The notes: generated from the sequence alone by a model not told the origin. Shown: positions 1-7,758, counted from the stretch's first letter. The stretch is 18,452 bases of DNA from Lachnospiraceae bacterium (GCA_900766575.1 CAAFVW010000013.1:1-18452), one strand, 5' to 3'. Program-made: numbers and translations.

Positions 1-409
1 TAACACCACTTGCCACACGCTCAATCTTGCGGAATTTATCGGTCTGTATGGGGCCCTTGCCGTCAATGGGCTGTCCTAAGGAGTTCACTACTCGTCCAAG
101 CAATGCATCTCCTACGGGCACCTCTACCACACGTCCGGTGGTCTTGACAATATCGCCCTCTTCGATATTGCTGGCACTGCCAAGCAATACGACACCGACA
201 TTATCTTCTTCCAGATTCAGCACCATGCCATACACATCGCCGGGGAACTGTAACAGCTCACCCTGCATGGCATTTTCCAGTCCATGTACACGAGCGATAC
301 CATCCGCTACCTGGATGACGGTTCCGACATCGGAGACATCCAGTTTGGAAGAATATCTTTCGATCTGTTCCTTAATGACGGAACTTATTTCTTCTGGTCT
401 TAAATTCAT
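1..409 (-). CDS. atpA: ATP synthase F1 subunit alpha (partial, N-terminal part)
   Basis: The first 136 codons of the alpha subunit are present; the gene runs off the window start. Alpha subunits alternate with beta in the F1 hexamer on the cytoplasmic face and carry the non-catalytic nucleotide sites. The start MNLRPEEISSVIKEQI and the following beta-barrel stretch, with VADGIARVHGLENAMQGELL, GDVYGMVLNLEEDNVGVVLL and GDALLGRVVNSLGQPIDGKG, are classic alpha sequence. The Walker A motif lies beyond the window. The start ATG is 28 bp after the atpH stop. Its only Shine-Dalgarno-like stretch (AAAGG) lies about 13 nt upstream, longer than usual, so translation may be helped by coupling to atpH. 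It is the last visible gene of the atp operon; gamma, beta and epsilon should follow outside the window. Confidence 0.97.
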   Translation of the reverse strand, partial: MNLRPEEISSVIKEQIERYSSKLDVSDVGTVIQVADGIARVHGLENAMQGELLQFPGDVYGMVLNLEEDNVGVVLLGSASNIEEGDIVKTTGRVVEVPVGDALLGRVVNSLGQPIDGKGPIQTDKFRKIERVASGV

Positions 410-437
410 GGATCTGTCGCACCTTTCTTTCAGCCGG

Positions 438-986
438 TCATCCCAGCTGAATATTTAATAATTGTTTCTTCATATCTTCCAGTTTGGTCCGGATACTGCT
501 GTCCACTACCCGGTCACCTACCCGGATCACCATTCCGCCGATCAGTGTCGGGTCCACACGGTAATATACGTCAAAGGACTGATAGGACGTCGTCAGAAGC
601 AATTTGGCCTTCACAGCCTGCTTCTGAGCCTCCGTCAGCTCCACTGCCGTATCCACATATGCGGTTCCCAGCTTTTCAGATTCTCTGACCAGCTCAGTAA
701 AATAAGCAAAGATTGCCTTCAATGAGCCGTAACGTTCCTTGGTCACCACGATCTTCAGAAACTCTGTCAGGTCATCGCTGACTCTGCCTCGGAAAACCTG
801 TTCCATCATGGAGAGCTTTTCCTGTTTGGGGATTCCGGGATGTTTCATCAGCTTGTCGAACTCCGGATTTTCTTCCAGAATCTTTTCAAGCTGTGCGGTC
901 TCATTCATTAGTAGAATCGCATTTCCATGGTCTGCCGCCACTTCGAAAAGGGCTTCTCCATAGACTTTGGAAACTAATTTTGCCAT
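438..986 (-). CDS. atpH: ATP synthase F1 subunit delta
   Basis: This 182-residue protein matches the delta subunit (OSCP equivalent), which ties the top of F1 to the peripheral stalk formed by subunit b. The N-terminal helical domain begins MAKLVSKVYGEALFEVAADHG, where the YGEALFEVA element is typical. The conserved C-terminal segment is DPTLIGGMVIRVGDRVVDSS, followed by a last helix, SIRTKLEDMKKQLLNIQ. Length is normal for the family. Its ATG overlaps the end of atpF by 13 nt and its ribosome site (GAGG) lies inside atpF, so the two genes are translationally coupled. Confidence 0.97.
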   Translation of the reverse strand: MAKLVSKVYGEALFEVAADHGNAILLMNETAQLEKILEENPEFDKLMKHPGIPKQEKLSMMEQVFRGRVSDDLTEFLKIVVTKERYGSLKAIFAYFTELVRESEKLGTAYVDTAVELTEAQKQAVKAKLLLTTSYQSFDVYYRVDPTLIGGMVIRVGDRVVDSSIRTKLEDMKKQLLNIQLG

Positions 987-1489
987 GTGTCCTCACCCAT
1001 TTCCTTCAGCGTCTCTTCGATCAGGCTGCTCTGTCTGGCGGTATCTATCGATGCGCCAACCAGCTTCCCTGCCATAGCAGATGCCACAGATACGATCTCC
1101 TGTTTGATCTCATCGGACATTTTCTGTTTTTCCAGTCTGGCTTCTTCCTGTGCTCTTTCCAGGATTCTTGCAGCTTCTTCCTTTGCCTGCGCAACAATGC
1201 GCTCTTCGTTCTGAAGGGCACGTTTTCTGGCATCACTCAAGATGTTTTCTGCCTCTTTGTCAATGTCCTTCAGCTTTGCCTCATACTGTTCCTTCAGTTC
1301 TGCGGCTTTTTCCTGATTGGTTTTCGCCTCTTCCAGTTCTCCTCTGATCTTCTCTTTACGATCATTCAGGAATTTTCTGGCCGGATTGAACAGGAAATAG
1401 CTGAGTGCCAGGAACAATACGAAGACGGCAATGATCATCAGGCAGGAATCTGCCAGCAGCTGCCAGTCCAGGTCAAACAGTCTTGACAT
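974..1489 (-). CDS. atpF: ATP synthase F0 subunit b
   Basis: Subunit b forms the peripheral stalk: one N-terminal membrane helix followed by a long charged helix that reaches F1. Both are visible: a hydrophobic segment (LLADSCLMIIAVFVLFLALSY, residues about 11-31) followed by NPARKFLNDRKEKI and a Glu/Lys/Ala-rich coiled coil to the end. I chose the ATG at 1489 (171 residues, MSRLFDLDWQ) because family members usually have a short N-terminus before the helix and AGAAGG lies 7 nt upstream. An ATG at 1522 also has a good site (AAAGGAA) and would add 11 residues (182 in total), so the start is not settled. The 3' end overlaps atpH. Confidence 0.95.
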   Translation of the reverse strand: MSRLFDLDWQLLADSCLMIIAVFVLFLALSYFLFNPARKFLNDRKEKIRGELEEAKTNQEKAAELKEQYEAKLKDIDKEAENILSDARKRALQNEERIVAQAKEEAARILERAQEEARLEKQKMSDEIKQEIVSVASAMAGKLVGASIDTARQSSLIEETLKEMGEDTWQN

Positions 1490-1541
1490 GGTCTCGCCTT
1501 CTGTTAATAGTATCATTTTCATCCGCGTTCCTTTCGTTTAA

Positions 1542-1796
1542 TCAGGGAAGTAAAGGCTTTACGAACAGCAGCAGCATAGCGATCAACAGACCGTACAAAC
1601 CGGTGGTCTCGGCAACTGCCTGTCCCAATAACATGGTAGAAGTGATCTCGGACTTGGCACCGGGATTACGTCCTACAGCTGCAGCAGCATGTCCTGCTGC
1701 GATACCCTGTCCTACACCAGGTCCGATACCAGCGATAACTGCCAGGCCCGCACCGATTGCAGAACAACCTAAGATAAAGTTTTCATTGAAATCCAT
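1542..1796 (-). CDS. atpE: ATP synthase F0 subunit c, Na+-binding type
   Basis: This 84-residue hairpin of two membrane helices forms the rotor ring. The polar loop is VGRNPGAK. Ion-site residues match the Na+-binding pattern established for the Ilyobacter tartaricus c-ring (Q32, V63, E65, S66, T67, Y70): here Q30 in GPGVGQG, then V61, E63, T64, T65 and Y68 in AVAETTGLYG, all shifted by two. Proton-specific rings usually lack the Gln and Ser/Thr ligands. The inference is a Na+-translocating enzyme, though such rings can also carry protons at low Na+. The ribosome site AGGAGG is strong, as expected for the multicopy subunit. It sits between atpB and atpF. Confidence 0.97.
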   Translation of the reverse strand: MDFNENFILGCSAIGAGLAVIAGIGPGVGQGIAAGHAAAAVGRNPGAKSEITSTMLLGQAVAETTGLYGLLIAMLLLFVKPLLP

Positions 1797-1864
1797 AGTA
1801 AATCCTCCTATTATTGAGATTCCTGCTTAGCAGAATCTTTCTGATTTTATAGAGCTGTCAGCTT

Positions 1865-2596
1865 TTAAGCATCTCCTCTTGCATTGGAGATATAAGTCAT
1901 CGTCAGCATACAGAATACATATGTCTGGATGGCTCCGGAGAACAGATCAAAGTACACATGCAGCGCTGCGGGCCATGCCGTGGCGATCACACCGAGCAAT
2001 CCGTAGATCAATGCCATCATTACCGTTCCGGACAATACGTTTGCGAACAGACGTAAGGACAACGAAATCGGCACTGCGATCTCACTGATCAGATTGATGG
2101 GCAGCCAGATCGGCAGCCAGGGCGGCAGCGGAGAACACATATCCACCCAGATGTCCTTCGGCTTCTGATATTTGAACTGATTATAATGAATCAGGATAAA
2201 GGTCAGAACACCTAACGGCAATGTCACACCATAGTCTGCAGTAGGGGGACGCAGTCCCAGCAGACCGGAAATATTACTTACCAGAATGAAAATGAAAATC
2301 GTTCCGATATAGTTGTAAAACTTCGGCGCCGCTTTTCCCATTGGCATATCCACCATACCATCCAGTTTCTCCACGATCAGTTCCACTACATTCTGAAATC
2401 CTTCCGGCACTTCTCTGGCTTTGGCCATACAGCGATTGGCGGCAATGGCAAAACCAATGATAAGCAACATGATGATCAGCAGACACACATGTGTGGTCGT
2501 TATCCATACCTCATGGCCGAAAAAGGAATACTTGAACACGCCATGTATCATAAAATCGATATTGTCGGCTCCGGATAACAAAATTCCATGCTCCAT
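1865..2596 (-). CDS. atpB: ATP synthase F0 subunit a
   Basis: Subunit a (243 residues) is the membrane stator that carries the two ion half-channels against the c-ring. Several hydrophobic helices are visible: HVCLLIIMLLIIGFAIAA at about 36-53, a helix around 97-115 ending in VSNISGLLGLRPPTAD, and the C-terminal pair. The essential stator arginine is R182 in the motif SLSLRLFANVLSG. An N-terminal segment of about 35 residues with FFGHEVWITTTH precedes the first helix, as usual in Firmicutes. AAGGAGG lies just upstream of the ATG and overlaps the stop region of atpI. A 68-bp spacer separates it from atpE. Confidence 0.97.
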   Translation of the reverse strand: MEHGILLSGADNIDFMIHGVFKYSFFGHEVWITTTHVCLLIIMLLIIGFAIAANRCMAKAREVPEGFQNVVELIVEKLDGMVDMPMGKAAPKFYNYIGTIFIFILVSNISGLLGLRPPTADYGVTLPLGVLTFILIHYNQFKYQKPKDIWVDMCSPLPPWLPIWLPINLISEIAVPISLSLRLFANVLSGTVMMALIYGLLGVIATAWPAALHVYFDLFSGAIQTYVFCMLTMTYISNARGDA

Positions 2597-2611
2597 TGTT
2601 TCACCTCCTTA

Positions 2612-3169
2612 TTAAATATTCTGTTGTTCCTCTGTCACTTTTCCGTCCGTCAGAGTCTCTTCCGGACGCTTCGCGGGACTTTCGCCTTCCGCAGCCTCCT
2701 CCGGAAGTGCCTGCGGCACCGGATCTGTTTCATGGAACAATTTATTACATAATTTATGAGTAATCGGCTGTAAAAACGCCGTTACTTTCAGAGCTATAAT
2801 ATAGGCAAAGAAAAAAACAAACGGATTCATGACCTCTGTGATCATAATCACCGCCAGGAAAAAGATCACCATCACATACCGTAAAACATAAGCACGGAAA
2901 ATCATCTTGCCGGCCGTCTTCTCCGGCTGATCCAGTGCTCTGTCAAGAGAGCGGTATATATGAAGTGTGGCTGCCAATGCCAGCAGAATACCGAACCACA
3001 GGCTCTTGGCATACATTACTTCGTCTTTTACAAAAAATGCACCTGTGATCTGTGCCATGATTCCCAGAAACAGAATTCCCAGAATCATCTCCAAAACTGT
3101 TCTATTTATCTTTTTTAGTGTGTTTACTATCGCTGTCATCATAAATTGTTCTGGCCATCCGGTATACAT
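2612..3169 (-). CDS. atpI: ATP synthase subunit I family membrane protein
   Basis: Position and topology identify an AtpI-type protein, thought to help c-ring assembly or ion supply during F0 assembly. Four hydrophobic segments are seen: about 27-46 (LEMILGILFLGIMAQITGAF), 56-72, 96-111 (LRYVMVIFFLAVIMI) and 116-133. They are followed by a 40-residue charged, Pro/Glu-rich tail from about 148, which I cannot assign. The start at 3169 has GGAGG 5 nt upstream, which favours it even though it overlaps atpZ by 68 bp. Nested ATGs at 3142 and 3139 lack a good site. Sequence in this family is poorly conserved, so the call rests on context and membrane pattern. Confidence 0.8.
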   Translation of the reverse strand: MYTGWPEQFMMTAIVNTLKKINRTVLEMILGILFLGIMAQITGAFFVKDEVMYAKSLWFGILLALAATLHIYRSLDRALDQPEKTAGKMIFRAYVLRYVMVIFFLAVIMITEVMNPFVFFFAYIIALKVTAFLQPITHKLCNKLFHETDPVPQALPEEAAEGESPAKRPEETLTDGKVTEEQQNI

Positions 3170-3359
3170 TCTGCCCTCCGGCCACAGCTCCCATACAGAA
3201 AAGCAGGATCATCCAGAAGCTTGTTCCAAAATGTTGGTCCAGCCAGATTCCCACCGCGGACATCAGGCAGATTGGCACCAACATATTGATACCAAATTGC
3301 ATGATCAGTGTGACTGCACGAAACACCTGTCTGTCGTAGGGTTTCTTCTTTCTTGACAC
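3102..3359 (-). CDS. atpZ: AtpZ/AtpI family protein, first gene of the atp operon
   Basis: This small 85-residue membrane protein has two hydrophobic helices (about 15-40 and 47-65) with the AtpZ-like elements GIWLDQHFGTSFWMILLF and GAVAGGQNVYRMAR. In Bacillus the AtpZ/AtpI pair has been linked to Mg2+/Ca2+ transport that supports the ATP synthase; whether that holds here is unknown. It starts with GTG: AGGAGG lies 5 nt upstream. An overlapping ATG at 3364 is in another frame. It is preceded by a strong promoter, and its 3' end overlaps atpI by 68 bp. Confidence 0.85.
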   Translation of the reverse strand: MSRKKKPYDRQVFRAVTLIMQFGINMLVPICLMSAVGIWLDQHFGTSFWMILLFCMGAVAGGQNVYRMARTIYDDSDSKHTKKDK

Positions 3360-3447
3360 TGCATCCTCCTGTGTTGATTTCTGCTCTCAGCATTTATTTT
3401 TGTATATTTTTTAATATAATGTTTCCCAACAGGGCAAACCTATAGTC

Positions 3448-3476
3448 ATTATAACGAAATCTAAACACTATGTCCA
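3448..3476 (-). promoter_or_regulatory. Promoter of the atp operon
   Basis: On the minus strand, TGGACA (3476-3471) and a perfect TATAAT (3453-3448) are separated by exactly 17 bp. Predicted transcription starts near 3441, giving a leader of about 80 nt before the atpZ GTG. No attenuator-like hairpin is seen in that leader. Confidence 0.8.
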
Positions 3477-3530
3477 GTAAAATCACTTTGTCGAAACAGT
3501 AAAAAATCTATAAAATCCTGTCAAAAAAGA

Positions 3531-3559
3531 TTGACTTGCAAAGCCCCCGGAAGTACTAT
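3531..3559 (+). promoter_or_regulatory. Promoter of the GNAT-DUF402 pair
   Basis: TTGACT (3531-3536) and TACTAT (3554-3559) have 17-bp spacing. It points away from the atp promoter, so the two form a divergent promoter region of about 85 bp between the -35 boxes and their surroundings. The leader is about 55 nt. Confidence 0.6.
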
Positions 3560-3620
3560 TTGAATAACTATTTCAAAGGCTTACGCTTTTGTGAAAAAAT
3601 CAGAAAGAAGGATTACACGA

Positions 3621-4181
3621 ATGCAGACCCCGGATGCCAACAAACCAGTGCGGATTCGTACCGCAGCATCGGAAGATGCCGCCAGGCTGGTTGCCATCTA
3701 TGCTCCTTATGTAGAACATACTCCCATCACTTTTGAATATGTCGTTCCTTCCGTGGAAGAATTCGCAGAGCGGATTCGGCATACCCTTGCCAGATACCCG
3801 TATCTGGTAGCAGAACAGGACGGTGAACCGGTAGGTTACGCTTATGCTTCCGCCTTCAAGGGACGCGCCGCCTATGACTGGTCCGTAGAGACTTCCATCT
3901 ATGTCACCGAAGGGCTTCGCAGCCGCGGTGTGGGCAGCCTGTTATATGATAAGCTGGAGGAGTACCTGACCGCACAGCATATCTGCAACGTCTGTGCCTG
4001 CATCACTTACCCTAATCCGCCCAGTATTGCTTTTCACGAAAAACATGGCTATCAGACCGTAGCGCATTTTCACAATTCCGGTTACAAGCAGGAAAAATGG
4101 CACGATATGATCTGGATGGAGAAAACACTGTGTCCCCACACGATTCCGCCAAAGCCTTTTATCGCTTTTCCAGAACTTTGA
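3621..4181 (+). CDS. GNAT family N-acetyltransferase (phosphinothricin acetyltransferase-like)
   Basis: This 186-residue cytoplasmic acetyl-CoA-dependent N-acetyltransferase resembles the PAT/Pat branch. The N-terminal strand and helix read IRTAASEDAARLVAIYAPYVEHTPITFEY, typical of that branch. The acetyl-CoA pyrophosphate loop is LRSRGVGSLLY (about 99-109), after the strand ETSIYV. The C-terminal NPPSIAFHEKHGY and HNSGYKQEKWHDMIWMEK elements are also characteristic. The true substrate is not readable from sequence; homologues act on glutamate or methionine analogues and various amines. The ATG at 3621 is preferred because AAGAAGG lies 9 nt upstream; an in-frame GTG at 3591 has no ribosome site. 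It lies 28 bp before the DUF402 gene. Confidence 0.9.
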   Translation: MQTPDANKPVRIRTAASEDAARLVAIYAPYVEHTPITFEYVVPSVEEFAERIRHTLARYPYLVAEQDGEPVGYAYASAFKGRAAYDWSVETSIYVTEGLRSRGVGSLLYDKLEEYLTAQHICNVCACITYPNPPSIAFHEKHGYQTVAHFHNSGYKQEKWHDMIWMEKTLCPHTIPPKPFIAFPEL

Positions 4182-4209
4182 CCCTCGCCACACACGAAGG
4201 AGAAAACCT

Positions 4210-4692
4210 ATGAGCAATGAACTTCAGATTTATCGCAAACGCCTGATTCCCGAAGAATGCATTCTGTTAAAGGATGATATTATCGTGGAGCGGACCGAAG
4301 ATTATATTCTGACAAAATGGAAAACACTGAACCCCAAGACAACCTTTTCCCATGGCTGTTCCTGCTATTATCTCAAAGAAGGTTTCAAGCTCAGCAAATT
4401 CTATCGCCATGACGGTTCCCTTCTGTACTGGTACTGCGATATTGTGGAATACACGGATCAGCCGGAGAGCAATTCCCTGATCGTCACGGATCTGTTGGCC
4501 GACATTATCTTATATCCTGACGGCAGAATGCATGTTGTGGATCTGGACGAACTGGCCGAGGCTCTGGAAAAGGGATTAATCACCCAGGCACAGATGAGTG
4601 CCTGCCTGCGCCAGTTGAACAATCTGATCACGATCATCTACCGGGATAAATTTGACCGTTTGCAGAGTCCGCTGGAAAAGAGCGGCCTGTAA
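4210..4692 (+). CDS. DUF402 domain protein (FomD/nucleoside phosphatase-like)
   Basis: This 160-residue soluble protein carries a DUF402 domain over most of its length. Recognisable pieces are VERTEDYILTKWKTLNPKT near residues 26-44, SCYYLKEGFKLSKFY, the aromatic strand LLYWYCDIVEY and the acidic motif LIVTDLLADIILYPDG followed by VVDLDELAEALEKG. Characterised relatives (FomD, Ntdp) hydrolyse phosphoanhydride bonds of nucleotides using carboxylates that bind divalent metal, which fits the Asp-rich YWYCD and LLADI...DLDEL segments. The physiological substrate here is unknown. AAGGAG lies 7 nt upstream of the ATG. It is probably cotranscribed with the GNAT gene and ends at the terminator that follows. 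Confidence 0.85.
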   Translation: MSNELQIYRKRLIPEECILLKDDIIVERTEDYILTKWKTLNPKTTFSHGCSCYYLKEGFKLSKFYRHDGSLLYWYCDIVEYTDQPESNSLIVTDLLADIILYPDGRMHVVDLDELAEALEKGLITQAQMSACLRQLNNLITIIYRDKFDRLQSPLEKSGL

Positions 4693-4706
4693 TACATAAA
4701 CAAAAA

Positions 4707-4770
4707 AAGAGCAGAACCCATGAGCAGCCGGATATCCGGCAATTCTCTGTGTTTCTGCTCTTATTTTATG
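4707..4770. terminator. Bidirectional rho-independent terminator with a nested palindrome
   Basis: A 10-bp outer stem pairs AAGAGCAGAA (4707-4716) with TTCTGCTCTT (4753-4762). Inside lies a perfect 14-nt palindrome, GCCGGATATCCGGC (4727-4740). T-rich tracts follow on both strands (TTATTTTAT on plus, TTTTTTTG on minus). It lies between the convergent DUF402 and diguanylate cyclase genes and should serve both. Confidence 0.85.
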
Positions 4771-4775
4771 ATCTG

Positions 4776-6554
4776 TTACTGTGCACAGCAAAGCAGGTTT
4801 CCTATGCAATGTCCAAGAACCGTCAGGAGCGTAACATCTTCATCCGACCATTTTCTGTTCCGGTTGAAAACTTCATAATTTACCATTGCATAAGGATTTC
4901 CTTCCCGACGGGACAGGCACTGAAGGGCTGCGCCGATCTCCTGTTTCTGTGTCACGGCATAAGCCGAAGGATTCTGGGAACGAAGCTTCACCATGTTGGA
5001 TTCTATGAAAATATCATCCCCACCGAACAGTGCCAGATACTTTTCATCTTCGAAACCCGGACGGCCATCCGGCGCCTCTGCCATATAGTTGCCGTTTCTG
5101 CAGACAAGTTTTTCCCCTCTGTCGGAAAAAATCGTAATTCCGTCCAGATCAAACAGGCTGCGGATCTGCTGTAACTTCTCAGGATTATTCACCACCGATT
5201 CCACTCCGGAGAGGCATATTCCGGTGATCATCTCGGTGACAGCTTCCCGCTTTTTCTCCTTGGATACCGCATAAGCCATGGCCATGTTCTGCATGTCATC
5301 GGTCTCCAGCTTGCCATGAAGTCTCTCTTCGTAGATAATGTGACGATTCTTGCCCTTTTCCTTGGCGAGGTAAAGTGCCTTATCCGCCTTGCGCATCAGT
5401 TCTTCGTATTCCGCCCCATCCACCGGATACTCCGATACACCGATAGATGCCGTCACGCGAATCTTCGGATCAAAAGCCAGTGCAAATTCTTTTGCAATGG
5501 TCTTCAACAGTGTCTTCAGTTGTTCTCTGGTTCCTACCTTTTCCAGCAGAATCACATATTCATCTCCGCCGAAACGACCGATCACGCCCCGCTGTCCGAC
5601 CAGCACCTGCATGATCTCCGCCACTCTGCGGATCACCTGATCGCCGAAGATATGCCCGTAAGTATCATTGATATGTTTGAAATCGTCGATATCAATGATT
5701 ACCAGCCATCTGGTATGCTGGTCCTTGCGATTCAACTGTTCAATGGTGTATTCCGTCCACGCACGCTTATTCAACATTCCGGTTCCGGCATCTCTGGCCG
5801 CCGGTGTCAGATAATAAGCTTCCTTCTCACGGTTCCGGTCCGGTGATATGATGCCTGCCACCATATCGCGTTTCTTCGGAATCCGGGCGCCCTTCACCTT
5901 CCATATTTCCCTGTCTTCCTGCCCACGGATAAACTCCATTTCAAAGACGTCTTCCCCGTTACGCAGATGTGCGCAGAATGTGCGAAGCTGAGCCTCCAGT
6001 CTGGCAACATCGCTGCCTTCATGCGTCTGCTCCACATTCTCGATCAGAACATTCAACGGACCATCGAACTGATTCATGGCACATTCATTCACGTACTTAT
6101 AAACCGTAATGCTGTCCTGTTCGATCAGATATTCAAAAAAATATACATCCTCCAGCGTCATAAAATGGCGATATTTCAGAATACTCTGTTCCAGACGTAA
6201 ATTTCTTCCCTCCAGATCGTGTATATCGGAAATGGTAATCTGATACAGCGGGATTCCGTTTTCTGTCTGTTCGCTCTGTTCCAGACGCAGATAGACATTC
6301 CTCTCGCTATCCTTCAGATTGCAAAGTACTGTGAACAATTCCAATGGCCGGAACGGATCCGCCGCCACTGCTTCCCTCAATAGTTCACCGTCTTCGGGCA
6401 GAAGCAATTCACTCACCGGCCGGAAAGAATTCTCCCCAACGAATTCATAATAAAATTCCGACGCTTTGGCTACCACCAGATCCTGCCTTACGAAGACCTT
6501 CCAGTCCATGATTCTATTCGCATAACCCTTCTGTTCTACGCTGTTAATTCTCAT
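4776..6554 (-). CDS. Diguanylate cyclase with N-terminal sensor region and C-terminal GAF-like domain
   Basis: This 592-residue protein makes c-di-GMP from two GTP, judged by a complete GGDEF domain at about 255-410: metal-site stretch IIDIDDFKHINDTYGHIFGD (287-305), signature GGDEY (329-333) and ASIGVSEYP. The usual inhibitory RxxD site before the signature is absent (residues 320-323 are GQRG). The N-terminal 250 residues have no membrane helix and look like one or two divergent PAS-like modules. The C-terminal 140 residues end with AMVNYEVFNRNRKWSDEDV and LLTVLGHCIGNLL, a GAF-like pattern. The ATG at 6554 is chosen, 16 bp after the previous stop; a GTG at 6590 would overlap the upstream gene. 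The ribosome site is weak. It is the last gene of its run. Confidence 0.92.
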   Translation of the reverse strand: MRINSVEQKGYANRIMDWKVFVRQDLVVAKASEFYYEFVGENSFRPVSELLLPEDGELLREAVAADPFRPLELFTVLCNLKDSERNVYLRLEQSEQTENGIPLYQITISDIHDLEGRNLRLEQSILKYRHFMTLEDVYFFEYLIEQDSITVYKYVNECAMNQFDGPLNVLIENVEQTHEGSDVARLEAQLRTFCAHLRNGEDVFEMEFIRGQEDREIWKVKGARIPKKRDMVAGIISPDRNREKEAYYLTPAARDAGTGMLNKRAWTEYTIEQLNRKDQHTRWLVIIDIDDFKHINDTYGHIFGDQVIRRVAEIMQVLVGQRGVIGRFGGDEYVILLEKVGTREQLKTLLKTIAKEFALAFDPKIRVTASIGVSEYPVDGAEYEELMRKADKALYLAKEKGKNRHIIYEERLHGKLETDDMQNMAMAYAVSKEKKREAVTEMITGICLSGVESVVNNPEKLQQIRSLFDLDGITIFSDRGEKLVCRNGNYMAEAPDGRPGFEDEKYLALFGGDDIFIESNMVKLRSQNPSAYAVTQKQEIGAALQCLSRREGNPYAMVNYEVFNRNRKWSDEDVTLLTVLGHCIGNLLCCAQ

Positions 6555-6570
6555 AGATTTTCGCTTTCGT

Positions 6571-7734
6571 TTAGTAAAATACGTGTCCACCGATATTGAT
6601 ACCGGTCAACCCTTCCACCGGAGTACGGAAATATACGCAGTTGCCTACATTGGTCACTCCGGACATTGCCTCATCGGCCGCCCGATAGCAGCCGCTGGTT
6701 GCCTTGTTGGCCGCCAGAGCCAGTTCCAATCGTCCGCTGGCTACCGGGGAAAACTGTTTGCTCTGATAGATCACACCTACCACCGTATTTGGATACACGG
6801 AACTCCTGACACGGTTGATGACCACACTGGCTACTGCCAGCTGTCCATCATAGGATTCTCCGCCGGCTTCGCAATAGATCAGGTTCGCCAGCAGATAACG
6901 GTCTCCGTCTTCAAAGGATATATCCGAAATATCCCGCCAGGTCGCATTGGCTGCCTTCTGAGACATGGCAATCTCTTCTGCCAGCTTTTTCCGGAGGGTT
7001 TCCAGATTATCCTCTTTTTTCCGGATCTCCTCTTCATATTCCAGTGCTCTCTGTTCCGCTTCCGAAATGTCTCCCGCATATTTTGCAATATTGTTGGATG
7101 TCTGGCTGATCAGGCCGGACACCTTGCTTTTCTCGGCTTCCGCTGCCACCTTCAGCTGATCCAGCTCTGCTTTCTCCACCTGGAGTCTCGCTTCTTCTTC
7201 TTCGATCAGTCTGCGGTTCTCTTCAAATTCCTTCAGTTTTTTCTGGTCATATGCAGCAATCCGTTCAAAAAAATCCGCTGCATTCAACAATTTGTCGAAA
7301 CTCTGTGCACTGAGAAGCGCGTTGAGGTAACTGGTCTCGTTCCGTTCGTACATATCCCGGACCCGGATCACCATACATTCGTATTGCCATTCTTCCGTAG
7401 CTTTTGCCTCGTCCAGGCTGGCCTGTGTGTCTGTGATCTCCTGTTCCTTGTCCGAGATCTGCCGTTCCAGATCTGCCAGATTGTTGCTGACCTCCGTTAA
7501 CTGACCATTCAGATTATTCAGTTGTCCCTTGAGGGAATTCTGTTCTCCCTTCAGATTCTCCAGATTGTCATTTTCCTGATCCAGTTGGTCCTGAAGATTG
7601 TTTTTCTCCCGCTGCTCCTGCTGGATCTGCTGCCAGGTACTGCTGGTAGCTTCCACTTTGACATTTTCCGGAGAAAAGGCTCCTGCAAGGATTACTGCTG
7701 CCAGCAGCACAGCTGTCTTCTGTAGGCGCTTCAA
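6571..7734 (-). CDS. Secreted cell wall hydrolase: PcsB-like coiled coil fused to a SleB/CwlJ-type Hydrolase_2 domain
   Basis: This 387-residue exported protein has a signal peptide (residues 1-29, cleaved near VEA-TSS). A long coiled coil at about 33-260 contains the PcsB/CwlO-type segment MYERNETSYLNALLSAQSF (128-146) and FFERIAAYDQKKLKEF (155-170). The C-terminal Hydrolase_2 domain (about 278-387) contains LANLIYCEAGGESYDGQLAV, in which E289 corresponds to the catalytic Glu of SleB-type lytic transglycosylases, and YQSKQFSPVASGRLELA. PcsB-like coils are known to be controlled by FtsEX in other bacteria; such control here is inference. It starts with TTG, supported by AAAGGAG 8 nt upstream. 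It lies 24 bp after the dCMP deaminase gene. Confidence 0.93.
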   Translation of the reverse strand: MKRLQKTAVLLAAVILAGAFSPENVKVEATSSTWQQIQQEQREKNNLQDQLDQENDNLENLKGEQNSLKGQLNNLNGQLTEVSNNLADLERQISDKEQEITDTQASLDEAKATEEWQYECMVIRVRDMYERNETSYLNALLSAQSFDKLLNAADFFERIAAYDQKKLKEFEENRRLIEEEEARLQVEKAELDQLKVAAEAEKSKVSGLISQTSNNIAKYAGDISEAEQRALEYEEEIRKKEDNLETLRKKLAEEIAMSQKAANATWRDISDISFEDGDRYLLANLIYCEAGGESYDGQLAVASVVINRVRSSVYPNTVVGVIYQSKQFSPVASGRLELALAANKATSGCYRAADEAMSGVTNVGNCVYFRTPVEGLTGINIGGHVFY

Positions 7735-7758
7735 CCGTTTTACTCCTTTATCTGTTGC

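Noticed and set aside
893..1486. Open frame of 197 codons on the plus strand
   Set aside because: It lies antisense to atpH and atpF, which are unmistakable; its composition (Phe/Cys/Leu-rich) is a mirror of the b-subunit coiled coil.
5316..5846. Open frame of 176 codons on the plus strand
   Set aside because: It is antisense to the GGDEF domain and rich in His/Cys/Phe, without initiation signals.
6583..7500. Open frame of 305 codons on the plus strand
   Set aside because: It is antisense to the coiled-coil cell wall hydrolase, with no ribosome site and no family resemblance; a shadow of biased codon use.
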